A stretch of DNA of 64,000 bases, taken from contig QYRS01000006.1 in assembly GCA_006503535.1 (NCBI GenBank), forward strand, positions 3,100,001 through 3,164,000. Direction: 5' to 3'. Below, piece by piece: positions 21,691 to 33,737 of the stretch (position 1 is the stretch's first letter; every line of letters begins with the position of its first letter). Below the pieces are notes generated by a model. The model had not been told where the DNA came from. It saw only the letters and a list, made by a program, of their open reading frames with translations, and made no database searches. A program made the position numbers and the translations under genes. This DNA is from Arthrinium phaeospermum (Eukaryota; Ascomycota; Sordariomycetes; Amphisphaeriales; Apiosporaceae).

Positions 21691-24045
21691 CTAAAACTTC
21701 TCCATCATGTTCTTGCGGACCGTCCACATGCGGGCCCGCTTGCCGTAGATGTACATGGGGATCGTGCTCAGAAGAGTGATGAGTTGAATGACACCGATCC
21801 AGATGAAGACCGTCTTGGACCCGTCGTGGGTGAGCCACTCGGTGACGAACAGACTGAAGACAAGGCCGTGGAAGATGTTCTTGCTGAAGTTGAGCGTGAC
21901 CAGGGCCTCGCCCGCATACTGGCGGTAGCTGTCCACACAGAAGGTGATGGACGTCGTCGATCCGAGACAGCACCCAAACGACACGACGCCGAAGAAGACG
22001 GTCGGGACGATCCACGGGTCGTTCTCGCCAGCAGACCAACCAAAGCCCATCAGTCCAATCACCGTGGTAATCGCGATCGGGATCGCCATGACGAGGCGGA
22101 ACTCAGGCTCGTACAGGCCACCGTTGCGACGGGCCATGGCCTTCACAATAACGTCGCTGACTCTACCAGCCACGGCCGTGCCCAAGACACCGCCGATGAA
22201 AGGCGACAAGTAGACCAGACCGGTGGCCAAGGCGCCAAACTTGTAGGTGCCTTCCCGGTAGATAATCGCAACTGATTCCGAGATCACAATAAGCCATCCT
22301 ATGGAACATGCGTAGACTACCGAGGACCAGAGCACAGCCGGGTACGAGAAAAGAATCAGGGGGCGAACTGCTGCCTTCCACCATTTGTCGGGGTTGAGTC
22401 GTCCGTGGTAGATCTGGAGATGCTGAGCGAAAGTCTTGGGGGGCGATTTCCGGAGGGTATGTGTGTACAACTGGCCACCTGTAGTGGGCATGTTTGAGAT
22501 GGACATCTTCTCACTCGCCGTATCTGCACCAGCGGGTGTCGCAGAGCCGCTAGCTACACGAGATGCCAGTACGCTTTGCTGGCGCGATTGAAGCTGAGAT
22601 CCTGTCTGGGAGGCAGAAGTAGTTGGCACCACCAGCCCATGTGCACCTTGGTTCGCTGCATCCTCGTGGTGTTGATGTTGATCGTCTCCGAGTTCCGCTG
22701 CAAAACCCACATGTTGGGTGGATTTGGGTCGTGGATGTGGTGACTCGGCCCCACCGACCGGCTCATGCCTCTTCTCGACAGCCTTCTCCGGGTCGTGGTC
22801 AATAGCACCGGGCGTCCTAGCGCGGTAATCTTGTGACAGGCGCGGAACCTGGTGTCTTGACGATCGTCTGCTGAATAACGAAGGTCTCTTGTGATGGCGA
22901 TCCCTCGGAATCGGAGTTCGGTCCCAGAAAGTCTCGGGGACGAAGACGTACAGCAGAATACCGCAGAAGCCAACGACAATAGCAACGATCCTATGTGATA
23001 GATGATGGTTAGTGCCAGATAATCGGCAGCGTTGGGATTGTTCGTTGATGCTTACCAAAAGACCCAGCGCCATCCGAGGCTTTGAATGATGACAGCGCTG
23101 ACCAACGGAATCAAATTCTTGCCGCCGAGGAGTAGCAAGGTATAGATTCCGATGCGATAGGCTCGTTCGTGCAAGAAGAAAATCTCCGCAATCGTGGCGG
23201 ATGGCAAGCATTCTACCGGGCTCACGGCAATACCCTGGAAGATTCGGGCAATGAGAAGCGACGTGAAGTTGGGCGAAAGTGCACACCAGACTGCCGAGAG
23301 GATGAAGATGACGGCACTAAACAGGTATACTGGGCGTTTGCCGTACAAGATGGCCGTGGGGGAGAAGAATACACTTCCGATACCCAGGCCCATCATGTAC
23401 AGTCCAGTCGTTAGCGAGACCTTGGCAACTGGCACGTTGTAATCTTCGCGCGATGTTAGCTTTTGTCAATGTTGCCCGTGGTATGTTGGGTTGGGCTTAC
23501 CTTCGGCTACGTTGGTGAATCCCGCTGCTATCAGAGGAGTAATACCGCCTCCCACCATGCAGTATAAGCCGAGAGACAACAGTGCGAGATCTCGCCGCCA
23601 CGAGGCCCAGTTGAGGGGATCATTGTGTGAATCGTCAGGCTGCGGCTCTAGAATAATCTGCCCATCCTTAGTCATCTTCTTGTCGTCCTCCGGAGGAGGC
23701 GGCGGCGGCGTTGGTTCATAGGGAACACCAGTAGGCAGAGAAGAGTGGGAGGTCCTTGCGGGGGCGTTTCTCAGACCAAGAGGCTCATTGTGGCCTTTTG
23801 CAAGGAGCAACACAGAACCTGACGGGGTTGGTTAGAAAGCGTGCCAGCCAAGGAAACATCTGGGCCATGAACTTACCAGGCACCTCGATGGTTTGCTTGT
23901 CATTCAGCATGCCCATATTCCATGTTGGATATCTAGAGCTCAATTTCGGCCCATCCGACTCGGCGGATTCCTCATCTCGCCCAGTCTTCTTGGATAAAAG
24001 CCCATTCCACGGGCGCCGCTGGCCCGCGGGATTCTCCTCCGCCAT
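21691..24045 (-). CDS. Major facilitator superfamily transporter (DHA1-like)
   Basis: Proton-coupled transporter of unknown substrate, plasma or organelle membrane. Four exons (23877-24045, 23501-23818, 23056-23443, 21691-22990) join in phase to 724 residues. The N-terminal cytoplasmic region contains a polyproline stretch and the conserved DDSHNDPLNWASWRRD before the first helix. The first helix bundle includes GLYMMGLGIGSVFFSP and the motif-A-like YGKRPVYLFS. A loop of about 150 residues rich in Ser, Gln and His divides the bundles. The second bundle includes IGWLIVISESVAIIY and FIGGVLGTAVAGRVSD. SHNDPLNW-type fungal members are often annotated as general-substrate or HOL1-like transporters. 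Substrate cannot be inferred here, and no biosynthetic cluster surrounds it. Confidence 0.88.
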
Positions 24046-26797
24046 TTTGTCTGCGAAGGACGACTTCTGTTTCCGGAAAGATGGGGCTGAAACCGTACTT
24101 CCCGATTGGCTCGGCTGATGTGCGAAGCAAATCTAAGTTGCCAAGAAACTTAGTGGTAGGTAGGCAGAGGAAGGGAAACTCTAGGAGGCAATGTAGGAAG
24201 AGGTAAGAGGTGAAGCGACGTCGAGTTCTCCTAGGTAGAATGGAGGGCGATCGGAATATAATATATTGTGATCTTGTAGACTTGTTCGCCGTGACGGCAT
24301 TGGGTAGTGTGCAGCGATCAGAGAAGTAGTCAGGGGTGATTTCCAAGGGACTTGTCGATAACGAGTCATGTGGCGAAGATCAACCCTGCGGGCTGGGGAA
24401 GGAGGTAGCTGGCTGACTGCCTCCCGACTCGAGTCAACCACGCGAACCTTCTCTAGCCGCAATGTCAATTGTCAACTGAAGTTGCCCAACAACCAGGATG
24501 GTTTAAGGTTTGGTCAATGCAGGCGACAAGGCGAGAGCGTGTGCGTCTTGGATAAACTGGAACGACAGTTGCTTGACCCACTGCTGCAGGTATGATGCAA
24601 GTTGCGGGCGTGTGCGTGAGTATGCGGCGGTAAGGCCTGGAAGGATGCGACAGGGCAGGCCGATGCAGCCTTTTAATTGAAGAAGTTGCGGTCTTCAAAT
24701 ATCGGGGCGATCTCCCAAAGCCCTATCGACGCTATACAAGGCTAATGTCTCACAGCGGTTGTCTATGAAACGGCGGCTAGCGAAGTAGTAGGTCAGCAGA
24801 GTCGACAGAGTTGCTGGTTCCCCTGGCGGGCGGACAAAGAACGAGCATACTTACTTACATCCAACTTATTGATGTCCGATCTGAGGTGGAGCCCAGGTAT
24901 ATGGCGTGGTGGTCCCGACTATCTTGAAGGCTTGAACGGTCCAGGCAGGCAGGCTACTTGGCTTGGGCCCCCCTGCGCCCAACGGCTTAAGATAGATTGA
25001 TAGACCTGGAGATTCCGGAGAGCAGCCTAGCACGTGGGACAACACTTCACCGCAAGTTGACTTGACAGACACCAAGTGGGATAACGAGGAAGGGGGAGAT
25101 GGACGGGAATCAAGAAAGAGGTCGAGATAAATATGTATGCTGCTGGAAACATGCTTCGGACCAGTTGGTTCTCCGGCCGTTTCCTCCACTCTCTGCATAT
25201 CTGCTATCGTTGATGAGTACGGCACTTACAAAGCGGCGGGACACCCGCAGAACGGTCGGTGGCCAATCACTGGGGGGAGCGCTGCGAATGCGTGATCCCC
25301 ATTCCCAGTAATAAACCCACCCGGGTTGCGGTCAGTATGGTCAGCAGGCCATTCTCACATGCGCCGTTGCTCTCCTTCTCTATCGCACCCTCACTAGACC
25401 CCGTATTCTCCATCATGCCAGCCGCTAGTGTAGGAGGAGGCGCATGAGCCCATGCCATGGGTTTTCTTTTTTGGCGGAAAACAGGGTGTGGGGGGTTAGT
25501 AGATCCAACAGATATAGCGAGGAGGGGTGCTGGGTACTACGTTGTGACTATTCCTGTCGTCTGGTTTATACAGGGAGACAGGACGTTTAACTTGCATAGA
25601 GTGGCAGAGGTTAGAGGTTGACAGCCCACCACCTAACGACCCATGTCCTGCAACGACGTGCATGTCTTCCATATCTCCGTATGACGGCATTTGGGATGCA
25701 ACACGACCTCGAGTGCTCGTGCGATGCCGAGCGTCTTTTCCGCTGCACGTAACCTTTTTCTCTAGGCATGTTGTTGGCATGCGTGCAGCTGCCTAATTTA
25801 AGTAGGTGTTACGCATATCTTGGATTTACCTACGATGTGCAAGATGATGGACGACCAACGTGCGGCATGTATTCGGTCTTGTTAGCCAGCGATCGACCAT
25901 CTCCCCAAAAAGAACCCTTTCCAAGGGTCCAAACTCCAAACAAACATGGACACCATGCACTATGACGCCGAGCCAAGGCCATATCCACCCGAGTCTGTCT
26001 GCCTTACTTGACAGAGCTGGAGGCTGAATACCTAGTAACCGAGCAATGACATTCCTCAGATGCCTGGTTTGTTGACTGGCCCAAACCGCTGATTCGCTCT
26101 GCCTGCCTGATCGGACATGTCTGACAGTACTTGGCGCATCTGGGGTTCTACCACCTGGTCCAGAAAGTCTATTCCAATTCCAACCGTGAACTGGGTAATA
26201 CTAGCCCGGGAATAGTATGCATCACGACACTTGCATGTTCGTCGGGCTGGGCTTTTAGGACCCAAGCCAAGAATAACATCCAGTTCGAACTCTGGCAGAA
26301 CCCACTCCCTTCATCCGCCCTTGGGCCCAGCTCGTCGTTCGATTTAGTTTAATTTATGTTTATTTTGGCGCCTATCTCGTCTGCTCTTCTTGGTAGTTTC
26401 CTTGATCGCATCATCCCGCAGCGATTCAGCCCCCCGCAACACACAGAGGAACTCTCTTTTTTTCTGTGGCACCCCGCGCTTGGAGCCGACAGTGGGGCGT
26501 ATCACGCATTTCGTCCTTAGGGCTCTAGGTTAAGCTGAGAGCTGTGCAATATCTGCATACATTACTTGGCTGCCCAAGCTGGTTTTAGATATCTCCATAG
26601 CAATCAACCTCTACCGGATACCTGTTGAAGAAGAAAAAAGAAGCTGCTGGGCGATCCCCTCCAACCCCCGCGAGAGATATCACACCAACAGGCATCATTC
26701 GCACACCCTCGAGTCAAGTCCAACCTGACCGCCGTGTCAGCCAAGAAAGCCGGCCATTTTTGGAGAAAATTCTAAGGCCAAGCAGGAGCCAGCAAGC
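24046..26797. other. Gene-poor region, 2.75 kb
   Basis: Lies between divergent MFS and ELP6 start codons. The many short open frames overlap each other, lack recognisable domains and have no splice-consistent extension. It holds GTAGGTAG stretches and two promoters. I see no transposon ends. Confidence 0.5.
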
Positions 26798-27731
26798 ATG
26801 GCATCTCGAACGCCACCATTATTGGAGCCTTATCTCGGCCTTCCTGCGGAGGCATCCCTGATTGTCCTCACCGGTGTTCTGGGCGCGAGCACCAACTGGC
26901 TTGTTCAGCGCTACCTGTGCGGCTTTCTCGCCACTGACTCCGCTGCTGACCGCAACGCGCAACGGGCCGCCGTCGGTGAACAAGGAGACGGTTCCTCCCC
27001 CGGCGACGGCGAGTCCGTCAGCGTTGTGCTGGTGAGCTTTCTTAGGGACTATGCATTCTGGAAGGAAGGCGCTGGCAGAATCGGAGTGGATCTAGATGCC
27101 TCCTCCAAAAAGGGCAAGTTCGTCTTTGTCGATGGACTGAGTAGACTGTTTTCAGGAGGAGCAACGGCGCATGGCGCGTCTCCCGCTGATGCTGGCGGCA
27201 AGGTCTTGTCGAATTCGACGTTGCACGAGCTGCGCAAGCAATTGACTGAGGCTGTCACGCAATTACGGCAACAAAGCCAGAGCTCCAAGATTGTATTGAT
27301 ACTGGATAGTCCCGATCTACTACTTGCAGCGGCGGGCAAGGCTATGACCGGGGCGGCACTGCAGGATTTATTACTCGACATCAGAGAGGTAAGTGTATGC
27401 GAATTGATGGTATGTAGTAGGACTAGTATTGATAGAACTATTATAATAGGAAGTTCATTCGTCCATCGTGACACTTGCAGCCGACGAGCCTCTGCTTTCG
27501 GCCCAGACCACCACCTTGGAAAAGGAGCATGCTGCCTTCTCCATTTCATTCGCCCATGCGGCTGATATGATAATCAGTCTGAGGATGCTTGATACGGGAA
27601 CGGCAAAGGATGTTAGCGGAGTGCTCAGGGTGACACAAAGAGGCGCGAGCGCAAATGTAGGAGAAGATCGAGAGTTGCTGTATTTTGTCGCTGGCGACGG
27701 AGGCGTTCGCGTATTCGAACGTGGACAATAG
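26798..27731 (+). CDS. ELP6: Elongator complex subunit Elp6
   Basis: RecA-like subunit of the Elp4-Elp5-Elp6 ring of Elongator, needed for modification of wobble uridines in tRNA. Two exons (26798-27388, 27450-27731) join in phase 0 to 290 residues. The first exon opens with PLLEPYLGLPAEASLIVLTG and carries the beta-strand KIVLILDSPDLLL. The second exon has FAHAADMIISLRMLDTGTAK followed by DVSGVLRVT and closes with LLYFVAGDGGVRVFERG, a typical Elp6 ending. There is no Walker A motif, as expected for this family. The start ATG is the first in frame with the conserved block. Confidence 0.9.
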
Positions 27732-28134
27732 ATAGCTCAGCACATGAATTATTTGGTCAGAGGCAGCAGCTTTTAGAAACTCCAGTAGAATACCTCTTGA
27801 CGCCGTGACACTAAAGCAGATAGACATTGTCATCACATCTTGAAGACCGATTTGGGCATTGTCCGTCCCATCCACACCACCGAACCAGATAGCGTGTTTC
27901 ATGGAAACATCTTGACGGTCGTAGATTCTTTCGTATTGCCGTGACACTTCATTAAATGCCTCGAAAAATGCAATTTTTGGTCGGAATTGCTAGCGTAACA
28001 TGCCCTCCTTCTTGGTCAGGCAAAGACCTTCGTGGGTCCCGTGAATTCAGTCCCAATGATGCAATCCTTATCACGCCAAACCGCCTTTCGTAGTACCATG
28101 ATGCAAACCCTCAGAAGTTACCAATGCCGTCCAT
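27732..28134. other. Intergenic, ELP6/eL37 convergent 3' flanks
   Basis: About 400 bp between two convergent stop codons; no feature recognised. Confidence 0.5.
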
Positions 28135-28689
28135 CTATGCCTTCAGGGCCGGGCCCCGGGCGTTCTTTTGCATGCCGGACTGGAAGCCGTTCTTGAAGCG
28201 GCGGGAAACGCCGGAGAGGTACTGCATGCGGCCGGTGCCGACGGTCTTTCTGCGCTTGGCCTTCTCGCCCCAGTTGTCTGTATCGCCATCGTGTCAGTAA
28301 AACGTCCGTCGCGTGACAGCACCAAAACCCCCCAGCCCATTCGTTCTCCTAGCGAGCTGAGGTGTCCAGAGCCGTTGGGACAGAACAATCAACGTACACT
28401 TGCGGGTCTTAGCAGCAGGGTAACCGCACGAAGCACAGGTGTGCTTCTGGATGTGGAGCGATCGACGTCCTGTAGATGAGAGTCCTCATGTCAGTCCAAC
28501 TGACATTCCTTTCCCGGCGTAATCGAGTTCCCATTCACTAACCGCATCGTCGGCACAGAGTGTGCGTCTTGTTGTGGCGCTTGCCGAAGCTGGAAGTTCC
28601 CTTAGCTGTTCATCGAAGTCAGTAAGTCTGGTCGCACTCGTTTCCAGTCGGCTGTTTCGTTCGGTGGGCGTGGGCTACTACTAACTCAT
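28135..28689 (-). CDS. RPL37: 60S ribosomal protein eL37
   Basis: Structural protein of the large cytosolic ribosomal subunit. Four coding exons: 28686-28689 (only ATGA), 28543-28605, 28398-28469 and 28135-28277, giving 93 residues, the family length. The protein begins [20 protein letters not shown] and has the C2-C2 zinc site CRRCG...CASCG. It ends in the basic tail typical of eL37 ([12 protein letters not shown]). The four-base first exon splits codon 2 by an intron with a GTTAGT donor, and the same donor recurs at the next intron. An intron right after the start codon is common in fungal ribosomal protein genes and often boosts expression. Confidence 0.95.
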
Positions 28690-29879
28690 TTTGAGACTGG
28701 AAAATCGAAGAAAAAATGGTCAGCAAGTGAGGTTCCCTCGAATTGAGAATTCGGATAATGTCGGTATCGATGATGTACATACCTTCTTGCTAGATGTTAC
28801 CCAACGAGATCTTGACGAGGTGGTGGGATGCTGGGGGGTTAGTAAATTGTTCTGGCGTCTGGCGTCTGGCTCAAAGTCCGAAAGTTTTTGGCATAGGTCT
28901 GTCAATTTTGTTGGAGTTGGAGTAGCGTGCGCGTGTTGTGTGGGATCAGGTGACTGCCCCAATCCAGTTTTTTTGCTTAGCTGAATTCGGCAAAGTGCGA
29001 CTGACCCAGAAAAGGTCAGCCTGGCAGGTGGCCGCCAATTGGCAGTACAAAACGCCCCTTCCCCAGCTGTCTATTCAACTAAAAGAGACTATGCGTCTAT
29101 TAAGCATACTACGTAGATTAGATAGCAGAGCTGCCCCGCTCCATCTTAAGTCATTGTCGGTTGGATAAGAGGAGATCATCATCGACCCTTCCGACCTTCC
29201 GAGGTCGGGTAACCTAGCATGTAAGTAGACTTGACCTCATGTCAGAGCAAGAGCCCATGAACGGCTTGGTTTGTTGTGGGATTCAATAGAAATTCTGTGA
29301 GTGTTCTGTTTGATATATTCACTATAATGAGCATGATCTGCTACCAAGTATCCCGTACTTGGGTGTAATCGGTTGTGATCACTGTGACTACAAGGTAAGG
29401 TACACATATTCACACTGCCCCTCCATGAATTCCAGGGGTGACTGGGGGGTGTCAGCGCCGCTGCACGCCCATGCAGCGCGTGCCTCAGTGCCATGTGACG
29501 ACAGCAGCTCAACTACCTGCCTTGGGAACTTCGATTCCATCATGAATCAGCCTGCCTAAGTTGCAAGTAACAAAGACCCCCATTCTGCATCGTATATTAT
29601 CATTGTAATCACCCTCAACATCTCTCATTCCTGCACTTGCTACCTCTTTTGAACAGCAAACATCCAGACTTCCCCTGCACTTCATTGTAGTGCAAGCATC
29701 CTCCTGCGCAACAATAACACCAGCGTTACTAGGCACCACTTACACCTACCCCTCCAACCATTCTTTCTTTGTTGTGCATTGAAAGACACCTCCCTTGAAG
29801 ATCCGACGACTCGAGACGACGACTCGACTTGACTCGGCAGATACGCGCACATAAACCGCCACCACATTTCGACGACACG
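28690..29879. promoter_or_regulatory. Divergent eL37/ATG3 promoter region
   Basis: About 1.2 kb between the two start codons. The last 200 bp before ATG3 are pyrimidine- and CGA-rich, as in a fungal 5' UTR. No gene is supported in between, and no specific factor site is assigned. Confidence 0.5.
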
Positions 29880-31047
29880 ATGAATCTGTTATACTCGACG
29901 GTCAACACCATCCGGGACAAATATACGCCCGTGTCGCACAAGTCGACGTTTCGCAAGACGGGTCAGATCACGCCCGAGGAGTTCGTAGCCGCTGGCGACT
30001 ATCTGGTCTTCAAGTTCCCGACATGGCAGTGGGCCGCCGCCGAGTCCGACGCCCAGCGTGCCACCCACTTGCCCGCCGACAAGCAATATCTCGTCACGCG
30101 CAACGTCCCTTGCCACCGACGGCTCGACGATAACTTCGCCGGGGATGCAGGCCACGAGGAGGCCGTTGTTGGCGACGGTGACGACTTCAAGTCCAAAGGC
30201 CAGGGAGACGACGACGATGGCTGGTTGCGCACCGGCGGCCTCAGCAGCTCGCAGCCACTGAAGGCTAAGGAAGTTCGGACGGTGGATGACGCTGGAAACG
30301 TGGGCGATATCGAAGACGATGATGAGATCCCCGATATGGAGGACGAAGACGATGACGAGGCCATCATCCGTGACGCTGATGCCCACAAAAGAAAGGGGTA
30401 AGTCACGCCGATTGCAAGAGTTCATAAGCCAGGTATGCGAGGTCTCATACTAACATCGCCGGCTGCTAGTGCCCGCCGAACATACAATCTCTACATCATG
30501 TACTCGCCATATTACCGCACACCTCGCCTGTACTTGTCAGGCTATTCCGACGGACAGCCGCTCGCACCTCAACTCATGATGGAGGACATCGTTGGTGACT
30601 ACAAGGACAAGACCGTGACCCTCGAGGATTTCCCGTTCTTTGCCAGCACCGTGAAGATGGCCAGCGTCCACCCTTGCAAGCATGCGTCCGTCATGAAGAC
30701 CCTGCTGGACCGTGCCGACGCCGCCCTCAAGATCCGTCGCGACAAGATGAAGGCTGGCAAGAGCGTTGGCAACGATCCTGGTATGGAAGGCTTGGTGGAT
30801 GAGATCAACAAGCTCGACGTCAAGAGCGCCGAAGCAGCTGCCGAATCCAGCAACGACGACTGGGAGGAAGTGGAGGCCGAGGACCCCGAAGTCGCCATTC
30901 GGGTGGACCAGTACCTTGTAGTCTTCTTGAAGGTGAGTGTTGCTGCGCCCCTATCCCAAGTTTCTGACCAGTATGCTAACGAATTGGATCCAGTTCATGG
31001 CTAGTGTCACTCCTGGCATAGAACATGACTTTACGATGGGCGTCTAG
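29880..31047 (+). CDS. ATG3: Autophagy E2-like conjugating enzyme Atg3
   Basis: Transfers Atg8 to phosphatidylethanolamine during autophagosome formation. Three exons (29880-30397, 30470-30932, 30994-31047) give 344 residues. The N-terminus holds the amphipathic helix region and [20 protein letters not shown]. The flexible acidic region spans residues about 95-170. The E2 core follows ([20 protein letters not shown]), with the catalytic cysteine in [14 protein letters not shown] at about residue 241. [10 protein letters not shown] matches an Atg8-interacting motif (W-x-x-V preceded by acids), in the position of yeast WEDL. The last exon encodes only [17 protein letters not shown], the conserved end of the family. 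The gene is complete. Confidence 0.96.
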
Positions 31048-31695
31048 GTTGACAATGTTGACCGACGTCCACTAACCCTGCTATGTACCACGATTGGTTG
31101 TACGCCAGCACGCAACATACTTTGACGGCATGGCTGTTGTTTAATGAAATTAACCAGGCGTTATGGTGTTTGGATGCTCGAGGACCGAGTCAACTTAGGG
31201 ATAGAGCAGTCTGATCGATTGGTTAATTGGTTAGAGCGGAATACAGTCTGTAGGCTGTGTTTGGTACATACACTATTTCGTAGTGATGATGATCCTATTT
31301 CATCAACCGCGGATGTCTTCGGTCTGCAAACCGTCCGCTGCCATGCACATGCGTGCTTGAGACCAAGCGTGTATGGTAAATCCACCAGCTACTTTGTAGT
31401 CGCAGCGTCAAGTCAAGTATGGCTGAGTATTTAGCTAGTAATCTGAAGTCACATTGACACCACTTGAGTTTTAATTGTTCATGTTGGCATGATGGTAATC
31501 TTGTAGACTTTGTATTCAATTATCTTCGTCTTGCATATCCAAGTATGACTGTTGTCAACTCCTGCTCACATGTAGGTGTACAACTGACAACGTACCGCTA
31601 TGTACATTCCCCACGGTCAAATCTCTTTTTTTACATACCCAAAGATGAACAATTCCCATTTTGGAAAACAAATCAGTACTAAAATCGCATCACGC
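31048..31695. other. Intergenic, ATG3/AzgA convergent 3' flanks
   Basis: About 650 bp, AT-richer than the flanking genes. Short open frames only; nothing recognised. Confidence 0.5.
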
Positions 31696-33737
31696 TCAAG
31701 TCGTCTTCTCCTCGGTCGACTTCCCCGTCACCTTGGACGCCTCTTTGCCCGACCCGCTGCCGCTGCCGCCGTCGTCGGCCAGCGCCAGCTTCTCGCCGTT
31801 GGCGTCGTTCTGCGAGCCGGCGTTGGAGGCGGACTCGTGGACGGGCACGTCGTCCTCGCGCCAGAAGTCCTTCTTGCCCGAGGCGAGGCGGCGGGTCCAG
31901 AGGGGAAGATGCCGCCGGGGATGCGCCAGGTCCAGGGGTCCTTGAGGTGCTTGTCGTGGGGCACGAGGCGGCCGCCCGAGGCCTTCTCGACGAGCCAGAC
32001 GATGGTGTTGATGAGGAGGTAGGAGCAGACGCCGCCGATGAGGCCGTTGGCGATGGAGTAGGTGAAGGGCATGAGGGCGATGGTGATGAAGGCCGGGATG
32101 GCGTCGCCCATGTACCGCCAGTTGATCTCGGTCACGGACTTGACCATCATGGAGCCCACGAGCACCAGCACGCAGCCCGTGGCCCAGGGCGGGATCGAGG
32201 CGAAGATGGGCGCGAAGAAGACGGAGACGAAGAAGCAGAGGCCCGTCGTCATCGAGGTCAGGCCCGTCTTGCCGCCGTCGCTGATGCCGGCGCCCGACTC
32301 GACAAAGGCCGTCACGGGCGGCGTGCCCAGCAGCGCGCCGATGGAGATGCCGATGGCGTCGACCATGTAGGCCATCGAGGAGCCCTCAAAGTCCTGCGTG
32401 ACGGGGTCGATGAGGTCGGCGAAGTGCGCCATCGAGTACAGCGTGCCGGTGCAGTCGAGGATGTCGACGTAGAGGAAGGTGATGAGGGCGAGGCCGAACT
32501 GGCCGCCGTACTGCGAAATGTTCCACTCCTGCACCACGAGCGTGTGCTGGATCTGGTGGAAGTCGACGACCTTCTTGAAGAAGTTGAAGGCGTCGTCGCC
32601 GACGGGCGTGTAGGGGAAGTAGGTGATGTCGGTGGTGCGGGGCCAGCTAATAATCGAAACGAGGGCGATGCCGGCGATGATGGCGCCCTTGACGCGGTAC
32701 ATCATGAGCAGGACGGTCAGGATGCCGCCGCAGAAGATGCCGATCCACAGCGTCGGGTTGCGCATCTTGTTGGAGTCCGGGCACATGCCCGGGTCGGCGC
32801 CGCCGGTGCCCTTGAGGCCCGGCAGGCAGCCCGCCAGCTCCAGGGGCGTCGACTGCCCGCCCACGATCAGGCCGATGCCTTCGCTGTACGTCAGGCCGAT
32901 GATGGTCAGGAACAGGCCGATGCCGACGCCCGTCGCCAGCTTGATGGACCGCGGGATGGCGCGCGCGAGCCACTGGCGCATGCCGAAGAGCGCCAGGGCG
33001 AAGAAGATCCAGCCCTCGACGAAGATGGCCGTGACGGCGACCTGGTAGGGCACCGTGCCGGTGCCGTGGTAGCCGACGACGGTGTAGGCGAAATAGGCGT
33101 TCAACCCCATGCCGGGAGCGAGGGAGACCGGGCTATCATATCGTGTAAGTCCTCTTAAACGCACACACTTATAGGACCACCGCCTCGCCCGCCTCGAGAA
33201 CACTTACAGATTGGCGAAGAAACCCATGCAGAAAGAGCTCAGCGCCGCAATGGCGGCCGTGGCAGTCACCATATCGCGCTTGACCTCGGCGGCGCAGAGC
33301 GCGTACTCCTCGTTCTTGGCACAGATGGGGTCGTCGGCTCCGCCGTTGCACACGCAGGTACCGCCGGTATCAGAGATGATGGAGGCGTTGACGGCAATAA
33401 TGTACGCCATGGCAAAGAAGGCGACGATGCCGGCTCGGATCTCGGTCGTGAAGAGGGATCCCTTCCGTGACTTGGCCTATAATGCAAATAGTCAGGATCC
33501 GTTGAGCGTATCCGTCCTTGTCTCGTATTACACACTGCGCGCAGGGATCACCATCATATCTAAGCCATATTATATATACTCAGGAGAGTATTCATGGTAA
33601 GATATGATGGCAAATCACCCTGCGACAGTGGCAGTAGAGAGATGAGATGAACGTACATGGCCAGAGCCTTCCAGTCGGAACCAGCGACCGATCGGGCCGG
33701 CGGCCACTTTGGTGTTGAGGTTCTCGAACCAGCCCAT
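31696..33737 (-). CDS. azgA: AzgA-type adenine/guanine/hypoxanthine permease (3' end frameshifted as given)
   Basis: Plasma-membrane proton symporter for purines, AzgA-like branch of the nucleobase transporter superfamily. Exons 33657-33737, 33208-33476 and 31696-33132. Conserved blocks are TTEIRAGIVAFFAMAYIIAV, NLPVSLAPGMGLNAYFAYTV, the helix block around GIGLFLTIIGL, FLYVDILDCTGTLY, and GALLGTPPVTAFVESGAG. At a run of four C (coding strand; 31902-31905) the frame shifts. As written the protein ends at 31728 in an Arg/Pro-rich tail (584 residues). With one extra C it would continue with the family-typical GKKDFWRE and stop at 31696 (595 residues). The CDS span uses the latter end. Promoter GATA sites fit the nitrogen regulation known for azgA, but that is inference. 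Confidence 0.88.

Noticed and set aside
21523..22275. 250-codon plus-strand frame over the MFS gene end
   Set aside because: Low-complexity His/Asp-rich antisense of transmembrane coding sequence.
16201..24045. Biosynthetic gene cluster built around the MFS transporter
   Set aside because: Neighbours are a cation transporter, a mutarotase and a thioredoxin-like protein; no backbone synthase or tailoring enzymes.
31947..33158. 403-codon open frame antisense to the AzgA-type gene
   Set aside because: Composition (Asp/Gly/Ala/Arg/His) is typical of the antisense of a GC3-rich gene, and the sense strand encodes a conserved transporter.
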